Assembly (NCBI RefSeq): GCF_009827445.1
Contig: NZ_WTYI01000001.1
Location: 1,082,381 to 1,146,380 of the forward strand
Length of the DNA: 64,000 bases
Source of the DNA: Qipengyuania aquimaris
GTDB taxonomy: Bacteria > Pseudomonadota > Alphaproteobacteria > Sphingomonadales > Sphingomonadaceae
Reading direction: 5' to 3'
The notes beneath the pieces are model-generated. The model had not been told where the DNA came from, ran no database searches, and saw only the letters and a program-made list of their open reading frames with translations. This document shows positions 35,590-45,482 of this stretch, in pieces (position 1 is the first letter of the stretch; each line of letters opens with the position of its first letter). Position numbers and translations under genes: made by a program.

Positions 35590-37350
35590 ATGGCATCAGG
35601 CGACCTCGCATCCCCCGCAATCTCTGACGCGCTCGTCATCCTTGGTGCGGCGGGTCTGGTCATCCCGGTCTTCACGCGGTTCCGTATCACGCCGGTCATC
35701 GGGTTCATCCTCATCGGTATCCTGGTGGGGCCCTATGGCCTCGGACAGCTGGTCTATGAGAGACCATTGCTGGAACATATAACAATATCCGATCCAGAGG
35801 CGCTCGAACCTTTTGCGGAGTTCGGGATCATCCTGCTCCTCTTCGCAATCGGTCTCGAATTGTCGTTCAACCGCCTCTGGCAATTGCGCAGGCTGGTGTT
35901 CGGACTGGGCGCCATGGAACTGATGATCGGCGGCCTGTGTCTTGCTGCCGTGCTGGCCATGATGGGGCAGTACTGGACCGGCGCGTTGGCGCTCGGTTTC
36001 GCGCTCGCCTTTTCCTCGACAGCCATCGTCTTGCCGATTTCCGGCAGCACCAGCCCGGTCGGGCGTGCAGCGCTATCCATGCTGCTGTTCGAAGACATCA
36101 TGATTGTCCCGATCATTTTCCTGCTCGGCGCGATGGCTCCCAATGCGCAGGCAGAGGGCTGGAGCGGCATGATCGATACGCTGTGGCAAGGCGCCCTGGT
36201 CATCGCGGTTATGATGATTGCGGGCCGGATCGCCCTACCCCGCCTGTTCGCACAGGCTGCGCGCACCAAGAGCCCGGAATTGTTCCTCGCTGCCGCGTTG
36301 CTGGTCGTCATCGGCGCCAGCCTTGCTACGGCAGCGGTTGGATTGTCGCCGATCGTCGGCGCCCTGATCGCAGGCCTGCTGATCGCCGAAACCGAATATC
36401 ACGGCGAAGTCGAAAGCATCATGGAGCCGTTCAAGGGCCTTGCCCTCGGTATCTTCCTGATCACGGTAGGCATGAGCATCGACTTGCGCACGATCTGGGA
36501 CAATCTCGGCACCATCGCCGTCGCAGTCCTTGGTGTGCTGGTCTTCAAGGCCCTGCTAACCGGAACGCTGCTGCGCCTCATGGGTGCGCGCAGGAGTACC
36601 GCAGCCGAAACGGGCATATTGATGGCCAGCCCGTCCGAGACGACGCTGATCGTCCTCGCCGCCGCCAGCAGCGCAATGCTGATCCAGCCGGGCACGGCAC
36701 AGTTCTGGCAGATCGTCACTGCCATCGGCCTCACCTTCACGCCGCTGCTGGCCCGCCTGGGCCGCGTGGTCGGCCGCCGCGTCGAACCTGCTCCCGAACT
36801 TCCGGAAGAGGACGAGGGCGAACCGCGCGTCATCATCATCGGTGCAGGCCGCGTCGGCAGGCTGATCGCGCAAATGCTCGACGAACACGACAAGCCCTAT
36901 GTCGCGATCGATTCCGACGCGGACATGATCGAAAGTGCCAAGCGCAAGGGCTATCGCGCGGTATTCGGAGATGCCGCTCGGGGCGATGCGTTGCAGCACC
37001 TCGGCATCGAGGATGCGCTGGCGGTAGTGCTCACCATGGACGAGCCGATCCTGGCACAGCGGCTGGTCGCCAAATTGCGCGCAAGCTATCCCGATCTCCT
37101 GATCGTGGCGCGCGCACGCGACATTGCGCATGCATCCGCGCTCTATCGCGCCGGGGCCAGCCACGCCGTCCCCGAAACGCTGGAGGCCACCCTCCAATTG
37201 TCCGAAGCTGTACTGGTGGATATCGGCGTCGCCATGGGACCGGTCATCGCCTCCATCCACGAGAAGCGTGACGAGTTTCGCACCCGTATCGAGGAAGACG
37301 GCGCGCTTACCTACAAGCCGAAGCTACGCTCAGGCACGGTAGACGGCTGA
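35590..37350 (+). CDS. CPA2-family monovalent cation:proton antiporter (KefB/KefC-like)
   Basis: 586 residues. The first ~395 form twelve to thirteen membrane helices of the Na/H exchanger fold (GFILIGILVGPYGL, LLLFAIGLELS and AFSSTAIVLPI are typical blocks). A cytoplasmic RCK-N domain starts at RVIIIGAGRVGRLIAQMLDEHDKPYVAIDSDADMI (about residue 415) with the NAD-binding GxGxxG. It should exchange K+ or Na+ for H+ across the inner membrane under nucleotide control. No KefF/KefG partner is adjacent. The gene is divergent from the autotransporter, with about 125 bases between them. Confidence 0.93.
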   Translation: MASGDLASPAISDALVILGAAGLVIPVFTRFRITPVIGFILIGILVGPYGLGQLVYERPLLEHITISDPEALEPFAEFGIILLLFAIGLELSFNRLWQLRRLVFGLGAMELMIGGLCLAAVLAMMGQYWTGALALGFALAFSSTAIVLPISGSTSPVGRAALSMLLFEDIMIVPIIFLLGAMAPNAQAEGWSGMIDTLWQGALVIAVMMIAGRIALPRLFAQAARTKSPELFLAAALLVVIGASLATAAVGLSPIVGALIAGLLIAETEYHGEVESIMEPFKGLALGIFLITVGMSIDLRTIWDNLGTIAVAVLGVLVFKALLTGTLLRLMGARRSTAAETGILMASPSETTLIVLAAASSAMLIQPGTAQFWQIVTAIGLTFTPLLARLGRVVGRRVEPAPELPEEDEGEPRVIIIGAGRVGRLIAQMLDEHDKPYVAIDSDADMIESAKRKGYRAVFGDAARGDALQHLGIEDALAVVLTMDEPILAQRLVAKLRASYPDLLIVARARDIAHASALYRAGASHAVPETLEATLQLSEAVLVDIGVAMGPVIASIHEKRDEFRTRIEEDGALTYKPKLRSGTVDG

Positions 37351-37403
37351 TTTTATGTGAACTCTTGCGTTTCCGATGCGTTGGTTAGGCAAAGGAGACA
37401 CAA

Positions 37404-37583
37404 ATGAGCGACATAGATCCGACCAAACCGATCCCGAACGACGAAAAGTTCAAGCCACAGAACGTGGCCGATCCGTTGAAGGACCAGGCCCCCGATCAGC
37501 TGCGCGGCAAGCCCGGTGACACCGAAGGCTACGATATCGAGCAGGGCTCCAGCGGCGTAACGAAGAAAACGCCCAGCGCCTAA
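37404..37583 (+). CDS. Small hydrophilic, probably disordered protein (59 residues)
   Basis: A 59-residue frame from ATG 37404 with the ribosome binding site AAAGGAGACAC. It is rich in Asp, Lys, Pro, Gln and Gly and has no hydrophobic stretch (MSDIDPTKPIPNDEKFKPQN, then VADPLKDQAPDQLRGKPGDT). A terminator hairpin follows at 37601-37634. No family is recognised; composition suggests an intrinsically disordered protein of the stress or hydration type, which is inference. The strong ribosome binding site and terminator argue that it is real. Confidence 0.65.
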   Translation: MSDIDPTKPIPNDEKFKPQNVADPLKDQAPDQLRGKPGDTEGYDIEQGSSGVTKKTPSA

Positions 37584-37600
37584 TCTACGGTAAGAATTGA

Positions 37601-37635
37601 AAGCGCCTGACGGACCCCGGTTCGTCAGGCGTTTT
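37601..37635. terminator. Hairpin terminator shared by the 59-residue gene and alaS
   Basis: CGCCTGACG and CGTCAGGCG form a 9-bp stem around a 10-base loop, with TTTT behind it on the plus strand. The stop codon of the convergent alaS (37625-37627) lies inside the 3' arm. On the minus strand only a short T run (TTTC) follows, so it is best for the plus-strand gene. Confidence 0.7.
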
Positions 37636-40288
37636 CGCGTGCGAGCGCGGTGCGGACGGCAGCAAGCGCATCGTCCGCCTTGGCCCCGTCGGGACCGCCA
37701 CCCTGCGCCATGTCGGGACGGCCGCCGCCGCCCTTGCCGCCCAAGGCTTCGACGCCGGCGCGGACTAGGTCGACCGCACTCACGCGATCGGTAAGATCGT
37801 CCGTTACGGCCACGGCAAAGGCGCCTTTTCCGTCATTGACGGCGCAAATCGCGGCAACGCCCGATCCCATGCGCTTTTTCGCCTCGTCGAGAAGCGGACG
37901 CAGTTCCTTGGGATTGAGGCCGTCGATCACCTGGCCGGAGAAGGTGATCCCGCCGATATCTTCATCCGCAGTCGCCGCGTCGCCCAAACCGCCACCACCG
38001 AGAGCGAGCGCGCGCTTGGCTTCGGCGAGTTCCTTTTCGAGGCGCTTGCGCTCGTCCACCAGCGCCGACACACGCGCAGCCGCTTCGTCCGGAGATGTCT
38101 TCAGCGCACCTGCGATTGCGCGCACGGTTTCGTCGCGCGACAGCAGCCACTGGCGTGCCGCTTCGCCCGTGAGCGCTTCGATACGGCGCACGCCGGAGCT
38201 GACCGCGCTCTCGCTGACGATCTTGAACAGGCCGATATCGCCCGTCGCTTCGACATGGGTGCCGCCACACAGTTCGACCGAGTAATTTTTGCCTTCGTCG
38301 CCCTTGCGGCCCATCGACAGGACGCGGACTTCGTCGCCGTATTTCTCGCCGAACAGCGCCAAGGCGCCTGCGGCCACGGCATCGTCGGGCGTCATCAGGC
38401 GCGTGCCGACCGTCTCGTTGGCGCGGATTTCCTCGTTCACCTCTGCCTCGATCGCCGCGATATCCTCGTCGGATAGGGGCTTGGGGTGCGAGAAGTCGAA
38501 GCGGAAGCGGTCGTCGGAAACCAGCGAGCCCTTCTGGGTCACGTGGCCGCCAAGGCGGTTGCGCAGCGCTGCGTGGACAAGGTGGGTCGCGGAGTGGTTC
38601 GCACGAATGCGATCACGGCGGCCGGCATCGATTTCGAGATGCACCGCATCGCCGACCTTGATCGTGCCCTTGGCGACCTTTGCCACATGCGTGTGCAAAC
38701 GCCCTAACGGCTTGTTGGTCGTCGACACTGCAATTTCCAGCCCCTCGGGCGTCCAGATGCGCCCGGCATCGCCGGTCTGGCCGCCGCTTTCACCGTAGAA
38801 CGGCGTCTGGTTGGTCAGCACGATCACGTCGTCGCCTTCGGACGCGCTATCGATTTCCTTGCCGTCCTTTACGAGAGCGACGACTTCGGCCTCGCCCGTG
38901 TCGGAGCTGTAGCCGGTAAACTCGGTCGAACCTTCGCGTTCCGCAATGTCGAACCAGACTTCCTCGCTGGCTGCCTCGCCCGAGCCTTTCCACGCTGCGC
39001 GCGCGGCAGCCTTCTGCTGCGCCATGGCGGCATCGAAGCCGTCCTTGTCGACGCCGATACCGCGATTGCGCAGCGCGTCTTCCGTAAGGTCGTAAGGAAA
39101 GCCGTAAGTGTCGTAGAGCTTGAACGCGGTCTCGCCGTCCAGCGTGCCGCCCTCGCCCATGTCGCCGGTGACTTCGTCGAGGAGCTTGAGACCCTTGTCG
39201 AGCGTGCGGCGGAACTGCGTTTCCTCGCGCTCCAGCACTTCCTGGATCAGCGGCTGGCCGCGCACCAGCTCCGGATAGGCGGCGCCCATTTCGCTGACGA
39301 GTTCGGGCACCAGACGATGCATCAGCGGTTCGCTCGCACCCAGCAGGTGCGCGTGGCGCATGGCGCGGCGCATGATGCGGCGAAGGACGTAGCCGCGGCC
39401 TTCGTTACTCGGCAGGACGCCGTCGGCCAGCAGGAAGCTGGTCGAACGCAAGTGATCGGCGATAACGCGGTGGCTGGCAGTCTGGCCGCCTTCGGCCTTC
39501 ACGCCGGTCAGCGCTTCGCTGGCGCCGATCAGGGCCTTGAAGGTGTCGGTGTCGTAATTGTCGTGCACGCCCTGCATGACCGCTGCGACACGTTCGATGC
39601 CCATGCCGGTGTCGATGCTCGGCTTGGGAAGGTCGCCGACGATTTCGTCCGCTTCCTGCGTGAACTGCATGAAGACGAGGTTCCAGATTTCGACGAAGCG
39701 GTCACCGTCTTCCTCTGGGCTACCCGGAGGGCCGCCCCAGATGTGATCGCCGTGGTCATAGAAAATTTCCGAACACGGACCGCAGGGCCCGTCTGAGCCC
39801 ATGGCCCAGAAATTGTCCTTGGTCGGGATGCGGATGATCTTGTCATCGGCAAAACCGGTGCGCTTCTTCCACAGTTCGAAGGCTTCGTCGTCCGTGTGGT
39901 ACACGGTGACCAGCAGCTTCTCGGGATCGAGGCCCCACTCCTTGGTCAGCAGCGTCCACGCATGGTCGATCGCCTGTTCCTTGAAATAGTCGCCAAAGCT
40001 GAAATTGCCGAGCATTTCGAAGAACGTATGGTGACGCGCCGTGTAGCCGACATTGTCGAGATCGTTGTGCTTTCCGCCTGCACGCACGCATTTCTGCGAA
40101 CTTGTCGCGCGCGGCGCCGGCGGCGTTTCAAGGCCTGTGAAAGCGTTCTTGAACGGCACCATGCCCGCATTGACGAACATCAGCGTGGGATCGCTGAAAG
40201 GCACCAGGGGTGCGCTCGGTACTTCCTCGTGCCCGTTGGAGGCGAAGTAATCGAGGAAAGAGCGGCGGATTTCGTTGGTCGACGTCAT
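37625..40288 (-). CDS. alaS: Alanyl-tRNA synthetase
   Basis: 887 residues, full length. The N-terminal class II aminoacylation domain starts [25 protein letters not shown] and includes [13 protein letters not shown]. The editing domain carries the zinc/catalytic set [13 protein letters not shown] (HxxxH) and [13 protein letters not shown] (Cys and His). The C-terminal C-Ala region ends with [12 protein letters not shown]. It charges tRNA-Ala and hydrolyses mischarged Ser- or Gly-tRNA-Ala. In many alphaproteobacteria alaS lies close to recA; here a sugar-nucleotide cassette and a GST gene lie between them. Confidence 0.98.
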   Translation of the reverse strand: MTSTNEIRRSFLDYFASNGHEEVPSAPLVPFSDPTLMFVNAGMVPFKNAFTGLETPPAPRATSSQKCVRAGGKHNDLDNVGYTARHHTFFEMLGNFSFGDYFKEQAIDHAWTLLTKEWGLDPEKLLVTVYHTDDEAFELWKKRTGFADDKIIRIPTKDNFWAMGSDGPCGPCSEIFYDHGDHIWGGPPGSPEEDGDRFVEIWNLVFMQFTQEADEIVGDLPKPSIDTGMGIERVAAVMQGVHDNYDTDTFKALIGASEALTGVKAEGGQTASHRVIADHLRSTSFLLADGVLPSNEGRGYVLRRIMRRAMRHAHLLGASEPLMHRLVPELVSEMGAAYPELVRGQPLIQEVLEREETQFRRTLDKGLKLLDEVTGDMGEGGTLDGETAFKLYDTYGFPYDLTEDALRNRGIGVDKDGFDAAMAQQKAAARAAWKGSGEAASEEVWFDIAEREGSTEFTGYSSDTGEAEVVALVKDGKEIDSASEGDDVIVLTNQTPFYGESGGQTGDAGRIWTPEGLEIAVSTTNKPLGRLHTHVAKVAKGTIKVGDAVHLEIDAGRRDRIRANHSATHLVHAALRNRLGGHVTQKGSLVSDDRFRFDFSHPKPLSDEDIAAIEAEVNEEIRANETVGTRLMTPDDAVAAGALALFGEKYGDEVRVLSMGRKGDEGKNYSVELCGGTHVEATGDIGLFKIVSESAVSSGVRRIEALTGEAARQWLLSRDETVRAIAGALKTSPDEAAARVSALVDERKRLEKELAEAKRALALGGGGLGDAATADEDIGGITFSGQVIDGLNPKELRPLLDEAKKRMGSGVAAICAVNDGKGAFAVAVTDDLTDRVSAVDLVRAGVEALGGKGGGGRPDMAQGGGPDGAKADDALAAVRTALARENA

Positions 40289-40361
40289 GGCTTGCGCACG
40301 TAAGCAATCGACGCGCAGCCGACAAGCGCGAAAGACCGCTGAAAGTGTGCAGATTCCCCGA

Positions 40362-41204
40362 TTATCGGGCCAATGTGGCGCTTACGATCCAGCAGCTGGC
40401 GGGCAATTCGATGCGGTCGCCCTTGCGATTGGCCCCAAGCATGGCTCGCAGTCGGGAGATCGCCCGATCGCGCTCTTCACCCCCCATTTCCGAAATTGCA
40501 CGCGCGGCCGGCCCGATCCGCATGAAGTATGACGTAGCATCCTCCAGTGCATCGCTTCCCTCGCCCGCAACCATGCCATAATCGATGGCGTGAAACTGAA
40601 GTGATTCCCATCCCGCTCTCTCAAGGATCCCGGCAACGTAGTCCCGCTCTCCAAACGCGAATGGTCCCGGCGCACGGGGGTCGGCAGACGCAGGCGATGC
40701 ATCAAGAACCGACGAAAGCTCCCGCGCCCATAGGTTATCCGAGCGTTCGCGAAAGCAGGAGAACACTAGACGCGCATCACGAGCGACCTGCTGCGACAAA
40801 TGGGTAAATGCGGCGACAGGATCGTCGAAGAACATCACGCCGTGACGTGACACGACGAGGTCTGGCCTTGCCTTTCCGGCCGGTTGCCATTGCGATGCGT
40901 CGGCGAGTTCAAATGTCGCGTTTCCCAGGTCCGCGGCCCGTTCCTTCGCGACATCGAGCAATTCCTCGCTGATATCGACGCCGGACACGTGCGAAGACGG
41001 AGATGTCTGGGCGAGGCGTACGGACACCTCACCTGCACCACAGCCTATGTCGAGAGCGTGCTCGAAAGACGCTTTCGTCGCTTCAGCCACGAGCCGCTCC
41101 GTCAGCGGGCCGAAACTGCGATCGGTGCGCTGCCACTCATGAGCCCAGCTCTTGCCGGTCCTTCCTGTCCATTCCGACCCGGAGACTGATGCGTCAGACA
41201 TCAT
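40362..41204 (-). CDS. Class I SAM-dependent methyltransferase
   Basis: About 280 residues from the ATG at 41204, which overlaps the end of the upstream epimerase gene (ATGATGTCTGA). Motif I is [18 protein letters not shown] (about 52-70), motif post-[17 protein letters not shown], motif [18 protein letters not shown] and motif [14 protein letters not shown]. It is a methyltransferase type 11/25 fold. As the last gene of the Ugd-epimerase cassette it may methylate a uronic-acid-containing product, but the small-molecule methyltransferase fold gives no direct hint of the substrate. Confidence 0.86.
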   Translation of the reverse strand: MMSDASVSGSEWTGRTGKSWAHEWQRTDRSFGPLTERLVAEATKASFEHALDIGCGAGEVSVRLAQTSPSSHVSGVDISEELLDVAKERAADLGNATFELADASQWQPAGKARPDLVVSRHGVMFFDDPVAAFTHLSQQVARDARLVFSCFRERSDNLWARELSSVLDASPASADPRAPGPFAFGERDYVAGILERAGWESLQFHAIDYGMVAGEGSDALEDATSYFMRIGPAARAISEMGGEERDRAISRLRAMLGANRKGDRIELPASCWIVSATLAR

Positions 41205-42216
41205 AATATTCCTTGTACCAGCGCGTGAACCGAGCGACGCCGTCACCGATTTCGGTCGAGGGAACGTATCCCGTTAACCTGCGGAGAAGATCCGCATCCG
41301 CCCAGGTCGCCGGAACGTCGCCGGGCTGCATCGGCATAAGATTGCGTTTCGCCGTCACGCCAAGCGCCGCCTCGATGGCCGCAATCATATCGCCCAGCTG
41401 TACGGGTTTCGAGTTGCCGATATTGACGATCCTCCACGGGGCGACCGGTGACAGGCTGTCTCCCTCCTCGATATCGTCCGGACCTTCGGGTCGAACCGGC
41501 GGCACATCGATCAGGCGGCGAACGGCTTCGACGAGATCTTCCACGTAAGTGAAATCGCGCGACATCTCGCCGTGATTGTAGACATCGATCGGTTCGCCCG
41601 AGAGCATGGCGCGGGTAAATTTGAAAAGGGCCATGTCAGGCCGCCCCCACGGACCATAGACCGTGAAAAAGCGGAACATCGTGATCGGCAGGTCGAAGAG
41701 GTGCGCGTAGGAATGCGCCATCGCCTCGTTCGCCTTCTTCGTTGCCGCATAAAACGACATCTGGTGGTCGGCCTTCATCGTCTCGCGATACGGCATTTCG
41801 GTATTGGCGCCGTAGGCGGAGGACGTGGAGGCCAGCAGCATATGCTGCGGAGGCTGTGCCCGCGCCGCTTCGAGCAGTTCGAAGCTCCCCACGAGATTGC
41901 TCTCCAGGTAAGAGCGCGGGTTCTCGATCGAATATCGCACACCCGCCTGAGCAGCGAGGTGCACGACAATGTCGGGCTTTTCAGCCTCGAAAAGGTCCAT
42001 CAGCAGGCCGGACTGTTCGATCGGCTCGTTGACGATGCGGAAGCCGGGATTCTGGAGCAAATCGGCTTGCCGACGCCGCTTCAGCCCCGGATCGTAATAA
42101 TCGCTGAGCGAGTCGACGCCAATGACCCGAAAGCCGTCTGCCAGCAGGCGCTTGCACGTGAAATACCCGATAAAACCGGCAGCCCCGGTGACGAGCGCCG
42201 TGCGGTTTTCTTGCAT
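41194..42216 (-). CDS. NAD-dependent epimerase, UDP-glucuronate 4-epimerase type
   Basis: 340 residues from the ATG at 42216 that overlaps the ugd stop as TGATG. An extended SDR: TGAAGFIGYFTCKRLL at the N terminus, ASTSSAYGANTEMPY with the catalytic Ser, YAATKKANE (Tyr-x3-Lys), and TVYGPWGRPDMALFKFTRAML, a signature of UDP-glucuronate C4 epimerases (GAE/Cap1J/LspL). With Ugd directly upstream the pair would make UDP-galacturonate from UDP-glucose for acidic polysaccharide or lipopolysaccharide. The methyltransferase gene follows with an overlap. Confidence 0.92.
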   Translation of the reverse strand: MQENRTALVTGAAGFIGYFTCKRLLADGFRVIGVDSLSDYYDPGLKRRRQADLLQNPGFRIVNEPIEQSGLLMDLFEAEKPDIVVHLAAQAGVRYSIENPRSYLESNLVGSFELLEAARAQPPQHMLLASTSSAYGANTEMPYRETMKADHQMSFYAATKKANEAMAHSYAHLFDLPITMFRFFTVYGPWGRPDMALFKFTRAMLSGEPIDVYNHGEMSRDFTYVEDLVEAVRRLIDVPPVRPEGPDDIEEGDSLSPVAPWRIVNIGNSKPVQLGDMIAAIEAALGVTAKRNLMPMQPGDVPATWADADLLRRLTGYVPSTEIGDGVARFTRWYKEYYDV

Positions 42217-43382
42217 CAATCCGCCCCGAAAAGGTCGCGCGTGAAGACCTTGTCGCGCACGTCGGCAAGCTCCTCGGTCAAACGGTTCGCCACGATGACA
42301 TCGGAAGAACGTTTGAACGCCTCAAGGTCGCGTTCCACGCGCGAACCAAAGAAGCTGTCTTCTTCCATGACAGGTTCGTAAACGATGACCTCGATACCCT
42401 TGGCCTTGATCCGTTTCATGATGCCCTGGATCGAGGACTGGCGGAAATTGTCCGATCCTGCCTTCATCACGAGACGGAACACGCCAACCGTCTTTGGCTC
42501 TTTCGCGATGATGCGGTCGGCCAGATAGTCCTTTCGCGTGCGGTTGGCATCGACAATCGCGCGGATGAGGTTCTGCGGCACCTCGCTGTAATTGGCGAGC
42601 AGCTGCTTGGTATCCTTGGGCAGGCAATATCCGCCATAACCGAAGGACGGGTTGTTGTAGTGCGAACCGATGCGCGGATCATGTCCGATGCCCTCGATGA
42701 TCTGACGCGTGTCGAGACCGCGCGACAGGGCGTAACTGTCGAGCTCGTTAAAGAAGGCCACGCGCATGGCGAGATAGGTGTTCGCGAACAGCTTGATCGC
42801 TTCCGCCTCGTCGGCATCGGTCAGGAGAACCGGTACGTCATCATCCAGCGCCGGCTCAAGCAACAGGTCGGCGAATGTCCGGGCTATGTCCGAACGTTCT
42901 CCGACGATGATGCGCGAAGGGTGAAGATTGTCGTAAAGCGCCTTGCCTTCGCGCAGGAACTCAGGACTGAAAATGATCCGCTCGCTGCCGAAACGTTCGC
43001 GTGCCGATGCGACATATCCGACCGGGATCGTCGACTTGATGACGACGGTGACGTCCGGGTTTGCGGACAGGAGCTTCTGCGTGACGGAATCGACGGCAGA
43101 GGTGTCGAAGAAATTCGTTTCGGCATCGTAATTCGTCGGTACCGCGACCACGGCGAACTCCGCGCCTTCTACTGCGGTGTCGAAATCGGTCGTGAAATCA
43201 AGGTCGAGATCGTCCCTGCGCAGATATTCCTCTACCAGTCCGTCCTGGATGGGAGATTGACGGTTGCGGAGCATGGCTATCCGCTCCGCCGAAACGTCGA
43301 CGCCGACTACCCTGTTATGCTGCGACAGCATAATGGCATTGGACAATCCGACATATCCAAGTCCGAAAACCGCGATCTTCAT
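42216..43382 (-). CDS. ugd: UDP-glucose 6-dehydrogenase
   Basis: 388 residues from ATG 43382 ([21 protein letters not shown], the NAD-binding motif). Catalytic and substrate blocks: [40 protein letters not shown] and the active-site Cys in [14 protein letters not shown] (about residue 255). This is the short UDPGDH type close to that of Klebsiella and Escherichia. It oxidises UDP-glucose to UDP-glucuronate in two NAD-dependent steps and feeds the epimerase encoded just downstream. It is separated from the GST gene by about 95 bases. Confidence 0.96.
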   Translation of the reverse strand: MKIAVFGLGYVGLSNAIMLSQHNRVVGVDVSAERIAMLRNRQSPIQDGLVEEYLRRDDLDLDFTTDFDTAVEGAEFAVVAVPTNYDAETNFFDTSAVDSVTQKLLSANPDVTVVIKSTIPVGYVASARERFGSERIIFSPEFLREGKALYDNLHPSRIIVGERSDIARTFADLLLEPALDDDVPVLLTDADEAEAIKLFANTYLAMRVAFFNELDSYALSRGLDTRQIIEGIGHDPRIGSHYNNPSFGYGGYCLPKDTKQLLANYSEVPQNLIRAIVDANRTRKDYLADRIIAKEPKTVGVFRLVMKAGSDNFRQSSIQGIMKRIKAKGIEVIVYEPVMEEDSFFGSRVERDLEAFKRSSDVIVANRLTEELADVRDKVFTRDLFGAD

Positions 43383-43478
43383 TGAGCTACCTGTTTTGCA
43401 TAAAGTGTGCGGGCGTGCGTTCGGCAAACCAGTTCACCTGCCTCATGAGAGGCACGGCGAGCTGACGACAACCGAGGC

Positions 43479-44105
43479 TTACCAGACGAAATAGGCACCG
43501 CCCTTTTCACGTGCGCGCTGCCATGCCGGTCGTGCGTGGATCGCCTCCACGAACCGCGCAAGCTTGGGCGCTTTCTCGGCGAACCCCTGCATCACGGCGA
43601 TTTCTGCCGGGAAGCTCATCATGACGTCGGCTGCGCTCCAATCCTGACCGACGAAATGGAGATCATCGCCAATCTTTTCCTCGGCGAAAGCGACATGAGC
43701 CGCGAGCTGTTCATCGACGCGCGGCATCAGGGGAGCGGCAGCGTCACCGAGCCTGCCTGCATAGATCTTGAGCATGACCGGAACGAAGAAAGAGCTTTCG
43801 CCAAATTGCATCCATTCCAGATGGTCGATCCAGGCATCGCTGCTGCGGTCGGGCAACAAGTCCTTGCCGCCGTGCCGTTCGCACAGATATTCGATAATCG
43901 CCCCGCTCTCGCTGATCATCCGGCCATTGTCCTCGATGACCGGTGACTTGCCCAAGGGATGAACCTGCTTGAGCTCCGGCGGAGCGAGATTGGTCTCGGC
44001 ATCGCGTTGGTACGACCGTATTTCGTAATCGGCGCCCAACTCTTCCAGCAACCAGAGAATGCGCTGCGAGCGACTGTTGTTAAGGTGATGGACGATTACG
44101 GTCAT
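43479..44105 (-). CDS. Glutathione S-transferase family protein
   Basis: 208 residues. The N-terminal thioredoxin-like domain (MTVIVHHLNNSRSQRILWLLEELGADYEI, with HPLGKSPVIEDNGRMISESGAIIEYL holding the cis-Pro and the glutathione-binding ES) is followed by an all-helical C-terminal domain. The catalytic residue near the N terminus appears to be Ser (NNSRSQR), as in beta/theta-like bacterial GSTs. It may conjugate or isomerise small electrophiles in the cytoplasm. Substrate unknown. It lies between recA and ugd, with a hairpin terminator behind recA. Confidence 0.92.
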   Translation of the reverse strand: MTVIVHHLNNSRSQRILWLLEELGADYEIRSYQRDAETNLAPPELKQVHPLGKSPVIEDNGRMISESGAIIEYLCERHGGKDLLPDRSSDAWIDHLEWMQFGESSFFVPVMLKIYAGRLGDAAAPLMPRVDEQLAAHVAFAEEKIGDDLHFVGQDWSAADVMMSFPAEIAVMQGFAEKAPKLARFVEAIHARPAWQRAREKGGAYFVW

Positions 44106-44175
44106 TTTCAGCTCCAGAGTGGCGGCTAGGCCTGCCTAGTCGCAGCAGAAACGTAATGCCAGTATCGGATACGGA

Positions 44176-44221
44176 AAAGCCGGTGCGGCAACATCCTTGA
44201 AGGAGTGCGCGCACCGGCTTT
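44176..44221 (-). terminator. Probable terminator behind recA
   Basis: AAAGCCGGTGC and GCACCGGCTTT form an 11-bp stem around 24 bases that can fold further (ATCCTTGAAGGA), and the minus strand ends the stem in TTTT. It lies about 90 bases after the recA stop. Confidence 0.55.
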
Positions 44222-44310
44222 CCGTTTCATCGGGAGCACCGGGGGACAGTCCGGCTTGCGAGTGGCAGGGGTTGAAGTGCCACCCACGCTCCCGCTTCGA
44301 GGGTCTGTGA

Positions 44311-45372
44311 TCAGTCGTCCGCGTCCGGACCGGTCATCATCTCCTCGGCGACCTCGTCGGTTTTGCCGCGAATGGCGGCTTCCAACTTGGCACACATCTC
44401 TGGATTCTCTTTCAGGAAGGTCTTCGCATTCTCGCGGCCCTGGCCGATGCGGACGCTGTCATAGCTGAACCAGCTGCCCGATTTTTCGACGAGGCCCGCC
44501 TTCACGCCAAGGTCGAGGATTTCACCGATCTTGGAGATACCTTCCCCGTACATGATGTCGAATTCGACCTGCTTGAACGGCGGCGCGACCTTGTTCTTGA
44601 CCACTTTCACACGGGTCGAGTTGCCGACCACTTCGTCACGGTCCTTGATCTGGCCCGTGCGACGGATGTCGAGGCGTACCGAAGCGTAGAACTTGAGCGC
44701 GTTACCGCCGGTCGTGGTCTCCGGGTTACCGTACATCACGCCGATCTTCATGCGCAGCTGATTGATGAAAATCACCATGCACTTCGAGCGGTTGATCGAA
44801 CCCGTCAGCTTGCGCAGCGACTGCGACATGAGGCGCGCCTGGAGGCCGACGTGGCTATCGCCCATCTCGCCTTCGATTTCGGCACGCGGCACCAGCGCAG
44901 CGACGGAGTCGACTACGAGGATGTCGACCGCATTCGAGCGCACCAGCGTATCGGTGATTTCCAGCGCCTGTTCGCCGGTATCGGGCTGCGACACGATCAG
45001 TTCGTCGATATCGACGCCAAGCTTCTTGGCATAGACCGGATCGAGTGCGTGTTCGGCATCGACGAAAGCGGCCGTTCCGCCAGCCTTCTGGGCTTCGGCG
45101 ATGGCATGCAGAGCCAGCGTGGTCTTACCCGAGCTTTCCGGCCCGTAAACTTCGATAACGCGGCCCTTGGGCAGGCCGCCAATTCCCAGCGCGATATCAA
45201 GGCCGAGCGATCCGGTGGAAATCGATTCCACATTCATCGCTTCCTTGCTGCCCAGCTTCATGGCCGAGCCTTTACCGAACGCGCGGTCAATCTGTGCGAG
45301 GGCGGCATCAAGCGCCTTCTGACGGTCTGCAGACATTTCTTTATCCTTCACGAGCTTCAGACTGGCCGCCAT
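44311..45372 (-). CDS. recA: Recombinase A
   Basis: 353 residues. Walker [11 protein letters not shown] (about residue 75), [18 protein letters not shown], Walker [27 protein letters not shown]-type block, and the L2 loop [26 protein letters not shown]. It polymerises on single-stranded DNA, drives strand exchange and stimulates LexA self-cleavage. A LexA box lies about 80 bases upstream of the ATG. cckA lies further upstream and alaS downstream, a neighbourhood I know from other alphaproteobacteria. Confidence 0.99.
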   Translation of the reverse strand: MAASLKLVKDKEMSADRQKALDAALAQIDRAFGKGSAMKLGSKEAMNVESISTGSLGLDIALGIGGLPKGRVIEVYGPESSGKTTLALHAIAEAQKAGGTAAFVDAEHALDPVYAKKLGVDIDELIVSQPDTGEQALEITDTLVRSNAVDILVVDSVAALVPRAEIEGEMGDSHVGLQARLMSQSLRKLTGSINRSKCMVIFINQLRMKIGVMYGNPETTTGGNALKFYASVRLDIRRTGQIKDRDEVVGNSTRVKVVKNKVAPPFKQVEFDIMYGEGISKIGEILDLGVKAGLVEKSGSWFSYDSVRIGQGRENAKTFLKENPEMCAKLEAAIRGKTDEVAEEMMTGPDADD

Positions 45373-45449
45373 GACACATACCCCTTTCGCTTTTCCAGAG
45401 CCGTTTTCGACTCTTCAACACAACAGGGTGTACCGCGTTTGTTCCACAA

Positions 45450-45464
45450 GAACAAGAGTGGAAC
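45450..45464 (-). promoter_or_regulatory. LexA (SOS) box upstream of recA
   Basis: On the minus strand GTTC-CACTCTT-GTTC, an exact match to the direct-repeat LexA site GTTC-N7-GTTC of alphaproteobacteria. It lies 78 bases before the recA ATG. It is also close to the end of the upstream DUF4139-type gene, but orientation and distance fit recA. Confidence 0.9.
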
Positions 45465-45482
45465 GAATTTTTTGTTGGAAAG

